A DNA stretch of 64,000 bases from Brachypterus glaber. Lineage: Eukaryota; Arthropoda; Insecta; Coleoptera; Kateretidae. A program made the translations under genes and the position numbers. The notes beneath the pieces were generated by a model. That model was given only the letters and a program-made list of their open reading frames with translations. It was not told where the DNA came from and searched no databases. Location of the stretch: the NCBI GenBank assembly GCA_958510825.1, contig OY294047.1:43112006-43176005 (forward strand), in the 5' to 3' direction. Positions 1 to 11,631 of this stretch are shown here, in pieces (within the stretch, counting starts at the first letter, position 1; each line of letters opens with the position of its first letter).

Positions 1-321
1 GATTAGTTTTGCTAGCACACTGTTAAAAGGTTATCTTTTAGAGCCAAAACCGAAATTTTTAGGTTAGAAACAATTGAAATTATTAGCTTTGCTAGCACAC
101 TGTTAAAAGGTTATCTTTTAGAGCCAAAACCGAAATTTTTAGGTCAGATACAATTGAAATTATTAGTTTTGCTAGCACACTGTTAAACGGTTATCTTTTA
201 GAGCCAAAACCGAAATTTTTAGGTTAGAAACAATTGAAATTATTAGTTTTGCTAGCGCACTGTTGAAAGTTTATCTTTCAGAGCCAAACCCGTAATTTTT
301 AGGTTAAAAACAATTGAAATA
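1..321. repeat. 80-bp tandem repeat array, 4 copies, cut by window edge
   Basis: Four consecutive copies of an 80-bp unit begin at 2, 82, 162 and 242; each opens with ATTAGTTTTGCTAGC or a one-base variant. The first three differ by only a few bases and the fourth is more diverged, which is typical of the edge of a satellite or minisatellite array. The array runs off the left end of the window, so total length is unknown. No reading frame is conserved over the unit. Confidence 0.95.
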
Positions 322-381
322 GGCGCTTTTATTTTAAATTCGCATGAACTGTCAATCAAAACAAACTAAGGTGTCAGCAAT

Positions 382-676
382 GGCTGCGTTCGATGGAAAC
401 AGCGAAACAAATCAAAAGGCATCAAACGATAAGTTTTGCTGGCAAACTACTGAACGGCTAATATCTGTCACTTGTCACAACCACCATTTGAGGTTAGAAA
501 TACCCACAAAAAGTAAATTCCCGCGGTTTTATAAAATCAATCAAAACTAATCATCTCAAAACGTTGATTGAATGATTGAATAATTCAGCGACATCTGTCA
601 ATCGAAACTGATCATAGCGTTCAGTAGTGATTTGACAGCTTTCGATGAGTTTTGCTGTTTCCATTGAACGCAGCCA
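382..676. repeat. Inverted repeat, ~30-bp arms
   Basis: GGCTGCGTTCGATGGAAAC at 382 is matched in inverted orientation by the segment 645-676 (GTTTCCATTGAACGCAGCC). The ~230 bases between are AT-rich with no recognisable gene. A 68-codon open frame over 344-550 shows no family features and is not called. It may be a decayed foldback element. Confidence 0.6.
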
Positions 677-683
677 ATATCTG

Positions 684-788
684 TTAATCTCAATGTTTTT
701 GAGTTGCTGTTCTAAGTTGTTTTTATTGTGGCAATTATTTTACATAATAAAAACAGTTTAAAACAGCAACTCAAAAACATTGAGATTA
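684..788. repeat. Hairpin next to a MITE insertion site
   Basis: AATCTCAATGTTTTTGAGTT near 686 is repeated as its reverse complement near 765-785, with a ~45-base loop. The right arm ends at the TTA target site of the MITE that starts at 789, so the palindrome may have been the insertion target. Confidence 0.65.
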
Positions 789-1610
789 CACAGGCCCAAA
801 AAAAAATAATTTTCTGAGTCTTGGATTCCAATATGATATTCCTATGTATTTTTCTCGCTGAAACTGAATCCGCAATCCGTTTAACTCCTACACGTCAGGA
901 TTTTGACATAACCTCAAAAAACACCCGAAAAACTACTGAAACCGCTAAAATTATCTATGCAATACCACTGTCACCCTCTTGTCCCCAAATTACTAATTCT
1001 ATAACCCCAGAACCCTATAATCCCCTAACCTCATAATACCATAACCGCATAACCTCAAAACCCCGTAACCTCATTATGTATCATAGAAAAATCTAGTTTG
1101 GGATAACAGAACAAATTCTTCAGTTTTTTTTTGTGGAACATAGTCATAGGTAAGTAACTCTATAACCCCAAAATCCCCTTAATCCCGTTATCTTATTTTG
1201 TGGAGAATTCCGGTTAAAAAAAATAATGAAGTAGACCTTGATTCATGACTTTACTCACAAAACTCTTATGATTTCGAGAACCGGATTTCTCCACAGAATA
1301 GGATGATGGGGTTAAGAGGTTATAATATATGGGGTTACGGAGTGAAGGGGTTAGGAGGTGTGATGGAGTAATTGTATTCCGAGGTTAGGGGATTATGGGG
1401 TTACGAAATTACAAATTTGCAGGAAGGGGGTAAAAGTGATGTGGAGAACATGATTTTAGCGGTTTATATAGTTTTTCGAGTGTTTTTTGAGGTTATGTCA
1501 AAATCCTGACGTGTAAGGGTTAAACGGGTTACGGATTCGTTTTCACCGGGAAAAAATACAGGAATATCATATTGGAATCCAAGACTCACAATTTTTTTTG
1601 TGAGCCTGTG
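789..1610. mobile_element. PIF/Harbinger-like foldback MITE with TTA duplication
   Basis: The ends are CACAGGC...GCCTGTG, flanked by TTA at 786-788 and TTA at 1611-1613. A 3-bp TTA duplication is the known signature of PIF/Harbinger elements. The outer ~180 bases of each side are imperfect inverted repeats (for example CCAATATGATATTCCT against its reverse complement near 1560). A second inverted pair sits inside (1195-1220 against 1275-1300). The interior holds degenerate CCCTAACCTCATAA-like strings on the left and their complement on the right. The element encodes no transposase, so it would depend on an autonomous relative. Confidence 0.8.
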
Positions 1611-1613
1611 TTA

Positions 1614-2389
1614 TTATGTTTGTGGTTCTGCTATTTAAATATTAGGAAACGGCATCAACATAACCAGAAATAAAAAAGAAATTCCCATGTTTTAAATCAA
1701 AAAACTCGGATTCGTGGAGTAATTTCTTGTCTGATGAACCTTGTTCTCTAATGTACTTCACAGTTAATATAAATTTTATATTATAAAATATGTAGTTTTA
1801 CTTTGAAATAAAGTTGGGCGAAACTTGATATTAAACTGAAACTTCATATTTTAATTTGATTGTTAAATGTTAAACCTTGTTTTGTTGGAAGTTAATAGCG
1901 AAAACCTCGCAGGAAGTAAAAGATTAACAAGAACTTTAATAAATTTTGTTAGGGATAAATTTGACATCTTTGGAATTAAAAGCCTTTATTCTTTCACAGA
2001 AAGGAAATAAATATACATACATTTAGAAAGGTTTAGAAGTTATTATCGTCGAAATTTTTATTAAAGCATTTTTTTATAAAGTTTAATGTGATTTTGTATT
2101 ATTTTGGAACCAAACAATATCATAACTAACTTAGATTATAAAATATATTGTTTCATTTTAATACAGTGTTTGGCAAATTAAAATAAAGGAATTATGTTGA
2201 ACATCAATTTTTTGTTGAAAGCTGATACTAGAAAACAAAAGATAGATCAACAAGAACTCTAATAAATTTACTTGCGGATTTTGACATGTTTCTGGATTAA
2301 AATTCTCATACTCAAACAGAAATTCAAAAAGGATTAAAAATTATTTGAAGTATATATGGGTCGATATTTTTAGTTGTTTTAAGTAATTA
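1614..2389. repeat. AT-rich spacer with diverged ~360-bp direct repeats
   Basis: No gene is visible. Sequence from about 1806 (AAGTTGGGCGAAACTTGATA and on through 'aacaagaactttaataaat') resembles sequence from about 2165 ('aacaagaactctaataaat'). A third related stretch begins near 3405. The copies are strongly diverged, so this is an old tandem duplication at best. Confidence 0.45.
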
Positions 2390-3141
2390 GTCCTGTCAAA
2401 TAATAAATGTAAATTGCAATAAATGTACACGGGCTGATATTTTAAAGGGTAGTAGTGGATGGTAACAGAACACTCCTGTTAGTTTTTCACCGGGTGATTT
2501 GCGTAAGAAGTGTCCGCTATCTTGAATTTTAGGGGTGAGTTGCTATCTTACGATAAAAATGCATATAACCAGTTTTGACAAGGAGGAAATTTTCAACAAT
2601 TTTTGTTCGGATTATTTTTTTAATATATTAATAACAATCGAGTTAATTCAAAAATAGCCATGTTGGAGGTGAAATTGGTTTTTTAAATTTTTCAGCCAAA
2701 TTATTCATCGGACGATAAAAGTGGTTATGAGCAAACTTGTAGCTCTTGAAATTCTCTATAAGTTTCATATATTATAAATTTTCAGGTACTTCGGTACGGT
2801 TACAGAGAGCGCAACATAACTTTCAGCGTCCACTGTAACCGTAAAAAAATATATAGAGAATATTAATAATTTAATATTTATTACTCGTGTTTTATTAATA
2901 CAAACAAAAATTGTTGGAATTTTTTTCCTTAACAAAATTGGTTATATGAATTTTTATCATAAGATGCATATTTAGCGAGATAACAGCACTCACCCCTAAA
3001 ATTTAAGATAGCGGACACCCCTTACGCAAATTACTCGGTGAAAAACTAACAGGAGTGTTCTTTTACTATCCCCTAATACCCTTTAAAATTTCAGCCATTT
3101 ATTGCAATTTAACGCAGGAATTTCTTGTTATTTGACTGGAC
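2390..3141. mobile_element. Palindromic TA-flanked MITE, family 1, copy 1
   Basis: The ends are GTCCTGTCAAATA on the left and TATTTGACTGGAC on the right, each next to TA, consistent with a Tc1/mariner-type target. Nearly the whole element folds back: GTGTCCGCTATCTTGAATTT at the left is matched by AAATTTAAGATAGCGGACAC at the right. The centre carries GTACGGTTACAGAGAGCGC. Two more copies in the window (4745 and 7173) define the family. No transposase is encoded. Confidence 0.85.
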
Positions 3142-3143
3142 TA

Positions 3144-4744
3144 AATCTATAAACTAGGTTTGTAAAAAGTAAAATGTATGTAAATGTATGTAACTATTAT
3201 TTTTGCTTTTTTATCAGTTTCTACCAGCTTGTTATTTTAAATATGAAAATAATCGCCAAACTTAAGCGTATGCATACTTATTTGAAGTAGTTTCAAAACT
3301 TATTAAGTAAACGATTTGAAGTATCACAGTATTAACTTTGTAGACATTAAGTTAATTTATATAAAAGACGTCGTTTTAGCAAATACTTTGTTTTAATTTA
3401 ATACTAAGTTTGGCTAAACTTTATATTAAACTGAAACTACATATTTAATATTAACTGGGTAATGAAAAGGTATAGTGTTGAACATTGCAATGTTTCTGAT
3501 AAAACAGTTAGTTGTTTCGTTGAAAGCAACTAACTAATAACTCTTCTCTGTAGAATAGGCATTTCATTTGTAAAAACTGAAAAAAACGTAGCCAACATAT
3601 ACATTAATCGCACAGCTTTGTTCTAACAGAGACAACAATAACAGTTACTGGTAACTGTTATTGTTCAGGCCTGAATATACCTACCATTTGTTTACAAACA
3701 AACCGAGATGTTGGCGATACTTTATATTAACGGTATGCGTATAGAGTGAAGAGTTGTTAGTTCGTTGGTTGAAAGGTAATATTAGGATAGAGCCAACTTC
3801 GCTTCAATGGTTGCCTGTACTGTCTCACATAGCCTACCACACGAGAAGTGCTCAAAAAATCTAGAACTGCTTATTCACGACTATGCCTCCATCACTAAAG
3901 CCTTAAATCACGTTTTCCCTCATACAGAAAAATTCTTTCCGACTATTTTTCCTACTATTAGAAAAACATCAGTACTTCACAGAAAAAAATACATATTTTA
4001 GCTGCAGTTTTGCTAAAATTCCTAAGTTTGTTTGCGTCAACCTTGATAAATCAGTTTAATTTTACCTTGGTCTCTTTTATTTGTTTTCTTAGATTAGACT
4101 TTGACAGTTAAAATTAGTTAGTTTTTGTTCAATCAAATTGTTTTCATTAAAATTAAAACGATTTATAACTAACAAAGAAGCGGAAAAGTGGAAAAAATAT
4201 ATATTTAGTTACATGCAAATGTAATGGAAAAATGTAAATAAAATTGTAAATATTTTGAAAACAAAAATCATGATAGCTTTGCTTTTCCACAAGTGTATGA
4301 TTTTATTTCGCACGCGTATGAAATATGACACTCTGCAACTGTCTAAATCGTATGTGTGTGTCATTTTTATTGGTGGTCGTAGGTAAAAATAGTTTTAGTT
4401 CATATAGTTTTGGAACCTAACTATTTTACCATTTGATCTATTTTTAAAAGCATAAGTAGTTAAATTAGACCGTTTTATAGCAATAACCATAAAAGCAACC
4501 GTTTAGTCGGTAAAAGGGTGTCCCTTGCCAGCTTTTAATGTCACTAATCTATGCAATATTATCATGTCGTCTAAATAATTTATACCACCGCATTCAGATC
4601 GATTTTACTACTTACATAATACTATTAAATAGCCTACTTGGCTTTTATTATACTATTCATTTTCCCTACATTAAAATAACTACAATCAAAAACGACTGAA
4701 CCAAAGAATTATAGTCCATTCAAATAACGAGGAATTTCTATGTT
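3144..4744. other. AT-rich spacer, no recognisable gene
   Basis: A 65-codon open frame at 3807-4001 has no family features and is not called. The stretch contains one perfect hairpin (annotated separately) and a weak inverted similarity around it: 'caactaactaataactcttc' near 3523 against a related complement near 3745. The latter suggests a decayed foldback element. Confidence 0.5.
3634..3665. repeat. Perfect 15-bp palindrome
   Basis: AACAATAACAGTTAC and its exact reverse complement GTAACTGTTATTGTT are separated by two bases. It lies at the centre of the weaker foldback described for the surrounding spacer. Confidence 0.85.
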
Positions 4745-4960
4745 AAAATTGCAATAAATGTACACGGGCTGATATTTTAAAGGGTAGTTAGTTTTTCACC
4801 GGATGATTTGCGTAAGGGGTGTCCGCTATCTTGAATTTTAGAGGTGAGTGCGGTTATCTCGGTAAATATGCATCTTACGATAAAAATGCATATAACCAAT
4901 TTTGTTTTTTCATTATAATATTAACAACCGAGTTATATTCAAAAATAGCCATGTTGGGGT
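4745..4960 (+). mobile_element. Truncated copy of palindromic MITE family 1
   Basis: The stretch runs from ATTGCAATAAATGTACACGG through GTGTCCGCTATCTTGAATTT to CAAAAATAGCCATGTTGG, in the same order as the left half of the copies at 2390 and 7173. Terminal bases and the whole right half are missing. An internal deletion has removed the 'ggatggtaacagaacactcc' segment. Confidence 0.85.
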
Positions 4961-7172
4961 AGAGTAAATAGTCTCCTAGTCGTAAAATTACGAAGCACGG
5001 TTAACCGTACCTAATAATATTTTATAAATAAGAAAAATAGGAGATATAAATGAAAAATTATTATAGACTAGTGATATATCGCTAAATCGTTACTTATATG
5101 TGTGATTCCGATGCGGTCGCCGCAGGAAGAACGCGTTTGACGTATCGTATTCGTTATTTCAAATAGGTGGAATCTAGGAAGCTTTGCTCGCGGCTGGCTA
5201 GATTGAATGTAATGGTATCGCGATCAGATTATCTCCGTGGGCTTGGGATATACTTCCACCAGAAGAAGACTCAGGTTGTTGGTTGTAGTGTTATGATGCT
5301 TAAAATACATATGGTGTTAATTTTTTTAAAATAATATCGCTTCAATAGATTTAGTAAGACAAATTTCTGTTGACCTAGTTTAAATCTTACTCTATTTTAG
5401 TAGGAAGCTAAAATTTGAATCATAGACTTAATCATGTAAACAAATATTATTTATTGTTAAAATGATCGTTTTAAATGTCATGAATAGTAATTATGTTGCG
5501 AATTTATAAGATTTGAACTCTTTGTCGGGCTAATTAAATATAGTCTCATTTCTTTAGAAAAATACTGCGGTAAGTGCATTGTGAAATAAATTTTATATTG
5601 ACTTAATTCTATAAAGTCTTACTAAAATTCATATAGGGATTCAGTTTTGTTCAGAGTGTCTCCATGTCAGTTAAAAAGTACCAAGTGAAAATGTAATTTT
5701 GAGATTTATTCTTGAATTAAAAATAGTTCGAAAATATTTTATTTTGAGACTTTGAAATAATTACACAGTTTTGGACACTTATAAATATTGTTAGTATGAA
5801 CACTGAAATTTTGGCGATAAAATAGACTTTGAAAATTATTGTGTACAGTTGGGATCTCAAACATGCAATGATTTAATGGCAAAATACTATCTATAATATA
5901 TTGGAAAACAGAATTTAAGAGCTTTGCATAGAAATAGAACTTAGAAGTAAGAATTTTAATCATATTTTTTAACATTACATAAGAAAGCTGTCCACAAAAG
6001 TTAAAACTTTTACGTAAAGGCGTAATTAAGTTATAGCATATTTTGCAATTCATATTTGCTTAAAATCCGACCTAGACTAGTGCATGTTGGTTATGACAAA
6101 TTTCTTGCCTAATAATTTTCATACGATGATTGTATCTCATTTCATACTGACTTGGTTTATTTATGGCGTTACTACACTCACCTATATCTCCACGCAAGGC
6201 GCATTTATCGGTTAATGATGGATAATTTTTAACTTGGACATGGGCATTATAAATCATGATGACGGAAAGGTATCATTTGTTAATCTTAATGTGAAATTGA
6301 AATAATGTTGATGTCAATATTTTAGATGCACTTCCTGTTATGATAGTTATGAGTATGACTTTTTCACGTGAGATCTGAATCAGTTTGTTAACACTCGATA
6401 TCTGGATATTTAGAAACTAACGAATAGTTTACTTGCTATATCTTCCAGTCAGAGAAACGGAAGTTCTTAGAAGAAAAATGCTCAATGGTAAAAGTATATA
6501 GGAAATTTAGCATGCCGGTAATCAAAATTAAACAATAACAGATAACGATTTCGTTACTCTGGCGACATTCGTTTTTATGGTTTGGGAATATTTTCTGCTT
6601 TCAAGGGGAGCGGAATGTTTGTTTTCTTTGTAATTTTAACTTTATAGGTCTCCAGGTAGTCTAATTGGGAAGTCCCTCAAAAAACTGATAAAATACGCAA
6701 AATTAGTTAAGTTAATTTATTTTATATGTAAAAGTTGGATTAAAACTATACGGCTTTGATATTTTATTTTGCGTCACATCATCAATATTTGTTTTAATAG
6801 ATAGATAATATAGTAAATTGTTACAAAAGCGTGACAGAAAAAGTATAGCGAAAGTTTAAGAAAATGAATGATCAATTTGCAGGAGGTATAACAAAAGAAA
6901 ATGGATAAAGTTTTTCGCAATATACAGATAATTCAGAGGAAACGTAAAAATATTTAAGGGGTTGTAATTTTGCATCAAAGATACGATAAAAGTTTCGAAA
7001 AGTCTTACTCTTAGTCTCTAAAGCTTTAGCTTTACAAAGGGAAGTCTAAAAATTTACTTATACATTACATAATTCCTAAGATATTAAATAAAATATCTGT
7101 CTTGGATGAAAAACTAAATAAAAAAATCCCACAGAAAACATTACAAAAATAGCTTCAAAGGAAGCTATAGTA
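4961..7172. other. Spacer with one GC-richer islet (about 5105-5290)
   Basis: No known gene family is recognised. The islet, with strings such as GATGCGGTCGCCGCAGGAAG and GGTATCGCGATCAGATTATC, stands out from the AT-rich surroundings. It has an open + frame after the stop near 5165, without family motifs. It could be a fragment of an old element or an exon. Short open frames at 5739-6053 and 6072-6257 (minus strand) are low-complexity and not supported. Confidence 0.4.
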
Positions 7173-8063
7173 GTCCAGTCAAATAATAAATGTAAATTGC
7201 AATAAATGTACACGGGATCATATTTTAAAGTTTAGTAGTGGATGGTAACAGAACACTCCTGTTAGTTTTTCACCGGTTGATTTGCGTAAGGGTGTCCACT
7301 GTCTTGGACTTTTAGGGGTGAGTTGCTTAATATCTCACGACAAAAATGCATATTACCAATTTTGTTAAGGACAAAATTTCCAAAAATTTTTGTATGGATC
7401 ATTTTTTTAATATATTAATAACATTCGAGTTAATTCAAAAATAACCATGTTGGAGGTGAAATTGTTTTTTTTTTCATTTTTTAGCCAAATTATTCATCGG
7501 ACGATGGTTTTGAGCAAACTTGTAGCTCTTGAAATTCTCTATAAGTTTAATATATTATAAATTTTTATAGGTACTTTGGTATGGTTACAGAGGACGCAAC
7601 TCGCCCACTGCAACCGTAAGATAAAACACTTATGAAAATGCATAATATATAAAAGTTATAGAGCATTTCAAGAGCTCAAGTTTGCTCATAACCACTTTTA
7701 TCTTCCGATGACTAATTTGGCTGAAAAATCGAAAAAAACAATTTCACCCCCAACATGGCCATTTTTGAATATTTATTTATAACTTGATTGTTATTAATAA
7801 ATTAAAAAAAGGATCCAAACAAAAATTGTTAGAAATTTTTTCCTTAACAAAATTGGTTATGTGCATTTTTATCGTAAGATGCATATTTAGCGAGATAACC
7901 GCACTCACCCCTAAAATTCAAGATAGCGGACACCCCTTACGCAAACCACCCGGTGAAAAACTAACAGGAGTGTTCTGCTACTATGCACTACTACCCTTTA
8001 AAATATCAGCCCGTGTACATTTATTGCAATTTAAAATAGGAATTTCTCGTTAGTTGACTGGAC
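7173..8063. mobile_element. Palindromic TA-flanked MITE, family 1, full-length copy
   Basis: The ends are GTCCAGTCAAATA and its complement TTGACTGGAC, each next to TA (7171-7172 and 8064-8065). The arms are ~430 bases and include 'caataaatgtacacggg', 'cactcctgttagtttttcac' and 'aatagccatgttggaggtg' with their complements on the right. The centre is a GC-richer spacer around 7570-7620. An 89-codon open frame at 7784-8053 lies wholly inside the right arm and is not a gene. Confidence 0.88.
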
Positions 8064-8308
8064 TATAGCTGTATACAGCTTCCTTGAGTCTATAGGATCC
8101 ATTTTAGCCTGATTTTCTTAGGGTTTTTAATATTTTTTTATGTGGAATTACCCCTTAAAGTTTTGTACCCTATTTCAAAACCTTCTTGTTTAATTTTCTA
8201 AAGAAATTGAGAATATACTTTGAGTTTTGAGAGAAATTAGTTAGAATGATACATTTTCCCTTGAGGCTCTTAAGTTGAGGTTCAGAATATTAAGTTTTTT
8301 TAACAAAC

Positions 8309-8830
8309 TTTTTCTATTTTGCGACTCTTATAAGATCATAATCACACGCATTTTGCGTGTTCTTATAGGCCCATAAGAGGTCTCTACTTTTTTTTCTGTT
8401 GGGTTGGCAACATACAAAAGCCTATCTCTTGACGTTTTGCGTGCAAATGTCAATGTCGATTTAAAGTTTAATTTTTTACAAAATTTTGTGTTTGGGTTAT
8501 TTTTTACCGTGTTAAAATTGTTGACTGGTTAATTGCAGTGAAAAAAGAAGAGATGACTGTAAAATATATCAAAATATCATTTGTTCTTAGAATTTTAAAC
8601 ATAGTATAAACTATAATGCCAACCCAAAACAAAAATCCCTAAATCAGTCATCAACTTAAATGTAAGTTTTTTAAATTTTCGAGCAAAATAGAAAAAATTT
8701 TATGAAGCACTCGTTTCATAACACGTTTTTAAAGCACTAGTACTCTAGAAAACTCGCCGCAAGCGGCTCGTTTTCTAAACTTGTACTAGTGCGCTAAAAA
8801 CGTATGTTATGAAACTAGTACTATAATATA
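8309..8830 (+). mobile_element. Hairpin-ended ~500-bp repeat family, copy A
   Basis: It opens with TTTTTCTATTTTGCGACTC, followed by the hairpin ACACGCA-TTT-TGCGTGT. It closes with a nested hairpin: TTTCATAACACG...CGCACTAGTAC, the stem GAAAACTCGCCGCAAGCGGC, then the complement ending GTTATGAAAC. Comparison with copies at 20576, 21945 (inverted) and 31967 defines the ends. All copies keep AAATGTAAGTTTTTTAAA, which reads as a splice donor. No transposase; superfamily not assigned. Confidence 0.8.
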
Positions 8831-9178
8831 CTATTATACTGCAGGAAAGATAAAGGTTTTGGGCCACTACTACAACAATACACTATGTAGTAGTACGTCG
8901 CGTTTTATTTTTCTTTTCGGAAAATATTGAAATGTTTACACTAAAACGCTTTGAAAGCATAATCCACAAACTGGCCAGCTTTAAATTGAAGACGTGACTT
9001 TTGAGCAAATCGAGTTTTTAAACACCTTCTTCACTGTCAAGAATATTTACATAACACCCTTTATTCACAGCACATCTGTGTAATTAAAAATGATGTCCTA
9101 CTATTTTCATATTTAACATTGTCGTTTAAATGGTGTAAACTGTTGTGACAATAAAGTTATTTATTTATTTAATTACTA
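8831..9178. other. Spacer ending in a possible retroelement tail
   Basis: No gene is seen. The last ~40 bases (GTGACAATAAAGTTATTTA then TTTATTTAATTA) resemble the AATAAA-plus-simple-repeat 3' tail of an insect non-LTR element. No coding sequence precedes it, so this is weak. The stretch ends at the TA next to the foldback transposon. Confidence 0.3.
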
Positions 9179-9339
9179 CACCTTTTCAAGTTGTAAATTG
9201 ATATTCAGAATTTCAAATTAAATTTCAGAATAAATTGAAATTCAGATTTTTAAAATAAACTTCAGAAAGTATGTATTGAAATTCAGATTTGTTAAATATA
9301 TTTCAGAAAGTATAAATTGTAGTTCAGATTTGAAAGTTA

Positions 9340-10619
9340 ATAATAATATAATAATAATAAATTTATTGTATCTAAAAAAAAAAATTACAGAATTTTTTTT
9401 TTATTACAAGGGCTGAGTTATAACGAAATAGAATAAATTACAATCATACCTATTACAATAAGTTCAATAGTAACTAAACTAACCTATCAAAATTTATGTT
9501 AAACTATATTATTCCTATACTAAGCATATAGACCTACTACTCATTAATGAGAAATGATCTAAGTTTTAGAATGCTAATTATGTAGTTCACAATAACTTTA
9601 GTGTTTGAGAGAGAAATATTATCAATAAGAGAACAAAGCTCATTTAAATGCGCTACACTAGACAACATATTGGGTTTTAAATTATAATACAACGGGCACT
9701 CTATGAGCAAATGGTAAATTGTTTCTGGAACGTGTAAACTGCATATTGTACAGATTTTTTCAGGATCAATTTTATAAAGAACGCCCCTATATGTAAATTG
9801 TGTATAATGTTTTCCGGACGTGCATACCTGAGCCAGGATTTTTGCTATATAAATATTCTGTCTGTAAAGTAGATATGCCTGTGGTAAAATTGATCTGTTT
9901 TGCAAGTTTGTCAGCGAAAAATTACAATAAAAATTTGAAAACCTAGAATTTGCCAAACTATGTAGGTCGTCAGCCAATAATTTTTCTTTAAAAGTTTCTA
10001 GTAAACGTTGCTTGTTATTTTTGAGGCTATTGGTATTTAAATTTTGCCAAAGATCTGAAGAATCTATATAGCCAAAAAAATTTTCAACCTGTGCAACCCA
10101 ATTATATCTGATATCTACAATATTAAGCGATTTTAATCTTACAAAACACAATTTGGGGCATCTGTTATTTGGCATAGATAATATCTTTTGTAACCATGAC
10201 AAAATTAAACTAAATAATTTGTACTTTATTTTTACGATACCTGTTTCCAATCTAACTATATAATCTGGGGTGTTCCTAGGTAAGGATAAAACTCTTTTGA
10301 AAAAATTAACTTGTACTCTTTCTAGCTCATAATCATAGCGAAGTCCCCATATAGGGGAAGCATATAATAGCGAACTTAAAATTATAGAATCGTATAATTT
10401 TATTCTAGTTTCCCAGGAATTTGTTTTAGAGTTTGAGAGTAATTTCATTACACTGCCAATAGATAATTTAGCTTTATTTACAGCCGCCTGGGTCATTTCA
10501 TAAAATATTCCAGAAAAAGAAAAAGGAACTCCCAAATATGTATATTTGTTGACTACTTCCACATTTACACCATTGTGGAAAAACAGATTTTCAAATTCTC
10601 TAGAATTCCCGCCTTTTTT
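9340..10619 (-). mobile_element. 5'-truncated LINE inserted in the foldback element
   Basis: The insertion is bounded by the 11-bp target duplication TTTGAAAGTTA at 9329-9339 and 10620-10630. On the minus strand it runs from a truncated 5' junction near 10613 through an RT C-terminus to a 3' tail of TTATTATTATATTATTATT at 9340-9365. The TSD, truncation and simple-repeat tail together show target-primed reverse transcription. The target was a diverged unit of the foldback element's own subterminal repeat. Confidence 0.85.
9537..10612 (-). pseudogene. LINE reverse transcriptase, C-terminal fragment
   Basis: One uninterrupted frame of ~358 codons ends at TAG near 9537. It has no proper start: the frame is open upstream to the truncation at ~10612, and the first in-frame GTG is at 10562. 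It begins inside the RT with VNKYTYLGV, the YLGV motif after the RT palm of jockey/CR1/I-type LINEs. RIKLYDSIILSSLLYASPIWG-like thumb sequence follows (only part quoted here: LYASPIWG). Near the end is CTICSLHVPETIYHLLIEC, a C-x2-C-x9-H-x4-C zinc knuckle. The endonuclease and the catalytic FADD-type region are absent. The intact frame suggests a fairly recent insertion. Confidence 0.85.
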
Positions 10620-10740
10620 TTTGAAAGTTATATTTTAGAAAGCGTAAGTTGAAATTCATATTGGTAAATTGATTTTTTGAAAGCATAAATTTCAGAAAGT
10701 GTAAATTATATTTCAGAAATTGTAACTTTATTATTACAGA

Positions 10741-11392
10741 GTAAATTGTATTTCAGAAAGTGTAAATTGTATTTCAGAAAGTGTAAATTGTATTTCAGAA
10801 AGTGTAAATTGTATTTCAGAAAGTGTAAATTGTATTTCAGAAAGTGTAAATTGTATTTCAGAAAGTGTAAATTGTATTTCAGAAAGTGTAAATTGTATTT
10901 CAGAAAGTGTAAATTGTATTTCAGAAAGTGTAAATTGTATTTCAGAAAGTGTAAATTGTATTTCAGAAAGTGTAAATTGTATTTCAGAAAGTGTAAATTG
11001 TATTTCAGAAAGTGTAAATTGTATTTCAGAAAGTGTAAATTGTATTTCAGAAAGTGTAAATTGTATTTCAGAAAGTGTAAATTGTATTTCAGAAAGTGTA
11101 AATTGTATTTCAGAAAGTGTAAATTGTATTTCAGAAAGTGTAAATTGTATTTCAGAAAGTGTAAATTGTATTTCAGAAAGTGTAAATTGTATTTCAGAAA
11201 GTGTAAATTGTATTTCAGAAAGTGTAAATTGTATTTCAGAAAGTGTAAATTGTATTTCAGAAAGTGTAAATTGTATTTCAGAAAGTGTAAATTGTATTTC
11301 AGAAAGTGTAAATTGTATTTCAGAAAGTGTAAATTGTATTTCAGAAAGTGTAAATTGTATTTCAGAAAGTGTAAATTGTATTTCAGAAAGTG
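10741..11392. repeat. 21-bp minisatellite, about 31 near-identical copies
   Basis: The unit GTAAATTGTATTTCAGAAAG (+T) repeats head to tail with no visible differences for ~650 bases. Diverged copies of the same unit flank it (10630-10740 and the element's outer parts). Because 21 is a multiple of three the array is an open frame encoding YFRKCKL repeats, but this is a by-product of the period. Homogeneity implies very recent expansion or gene conversion inside the foldback transposon. Confidence 0.95.
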
Positions 11393-11631
11393 TATATTAA
11401 ATTTTAGAAATATTTATCTATGGAGAAACGTTAAAATAAAACAAAACTTACCCAACAATATTTATGTTTCTTAGGATACAATTTTATGATTCAATTTTCT
11501 GATACAATTTTTTGTAAAAAATTCGTTTTTTTTAATTTTAATTTATTGCTGTTCAATATTTAATACCAATAATGAAAAAATCTTGCTATTAAGAACACTT
11601 TAATAAATAAAATAAATATATATGAACAGTT

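Noticed and set aside
1138..1165. Ratchet-like TCATAG|GTAAGTAAC
   Set aside because: No pyrimidine tract next to the AG; lies within a MITE.
7784..8053. 89-codon protein
   Set aside because: Lies wholly in one arm of the palindromic MITE at 7173 and is not conserved in the copy at 2390.
10746..11474. 242-codon frame encoding YFRKCKL repeats
   Set aside because: It exists only because the 21-bp minisatellite period is a multiple of three; no ATG start, no flanking gene structure.
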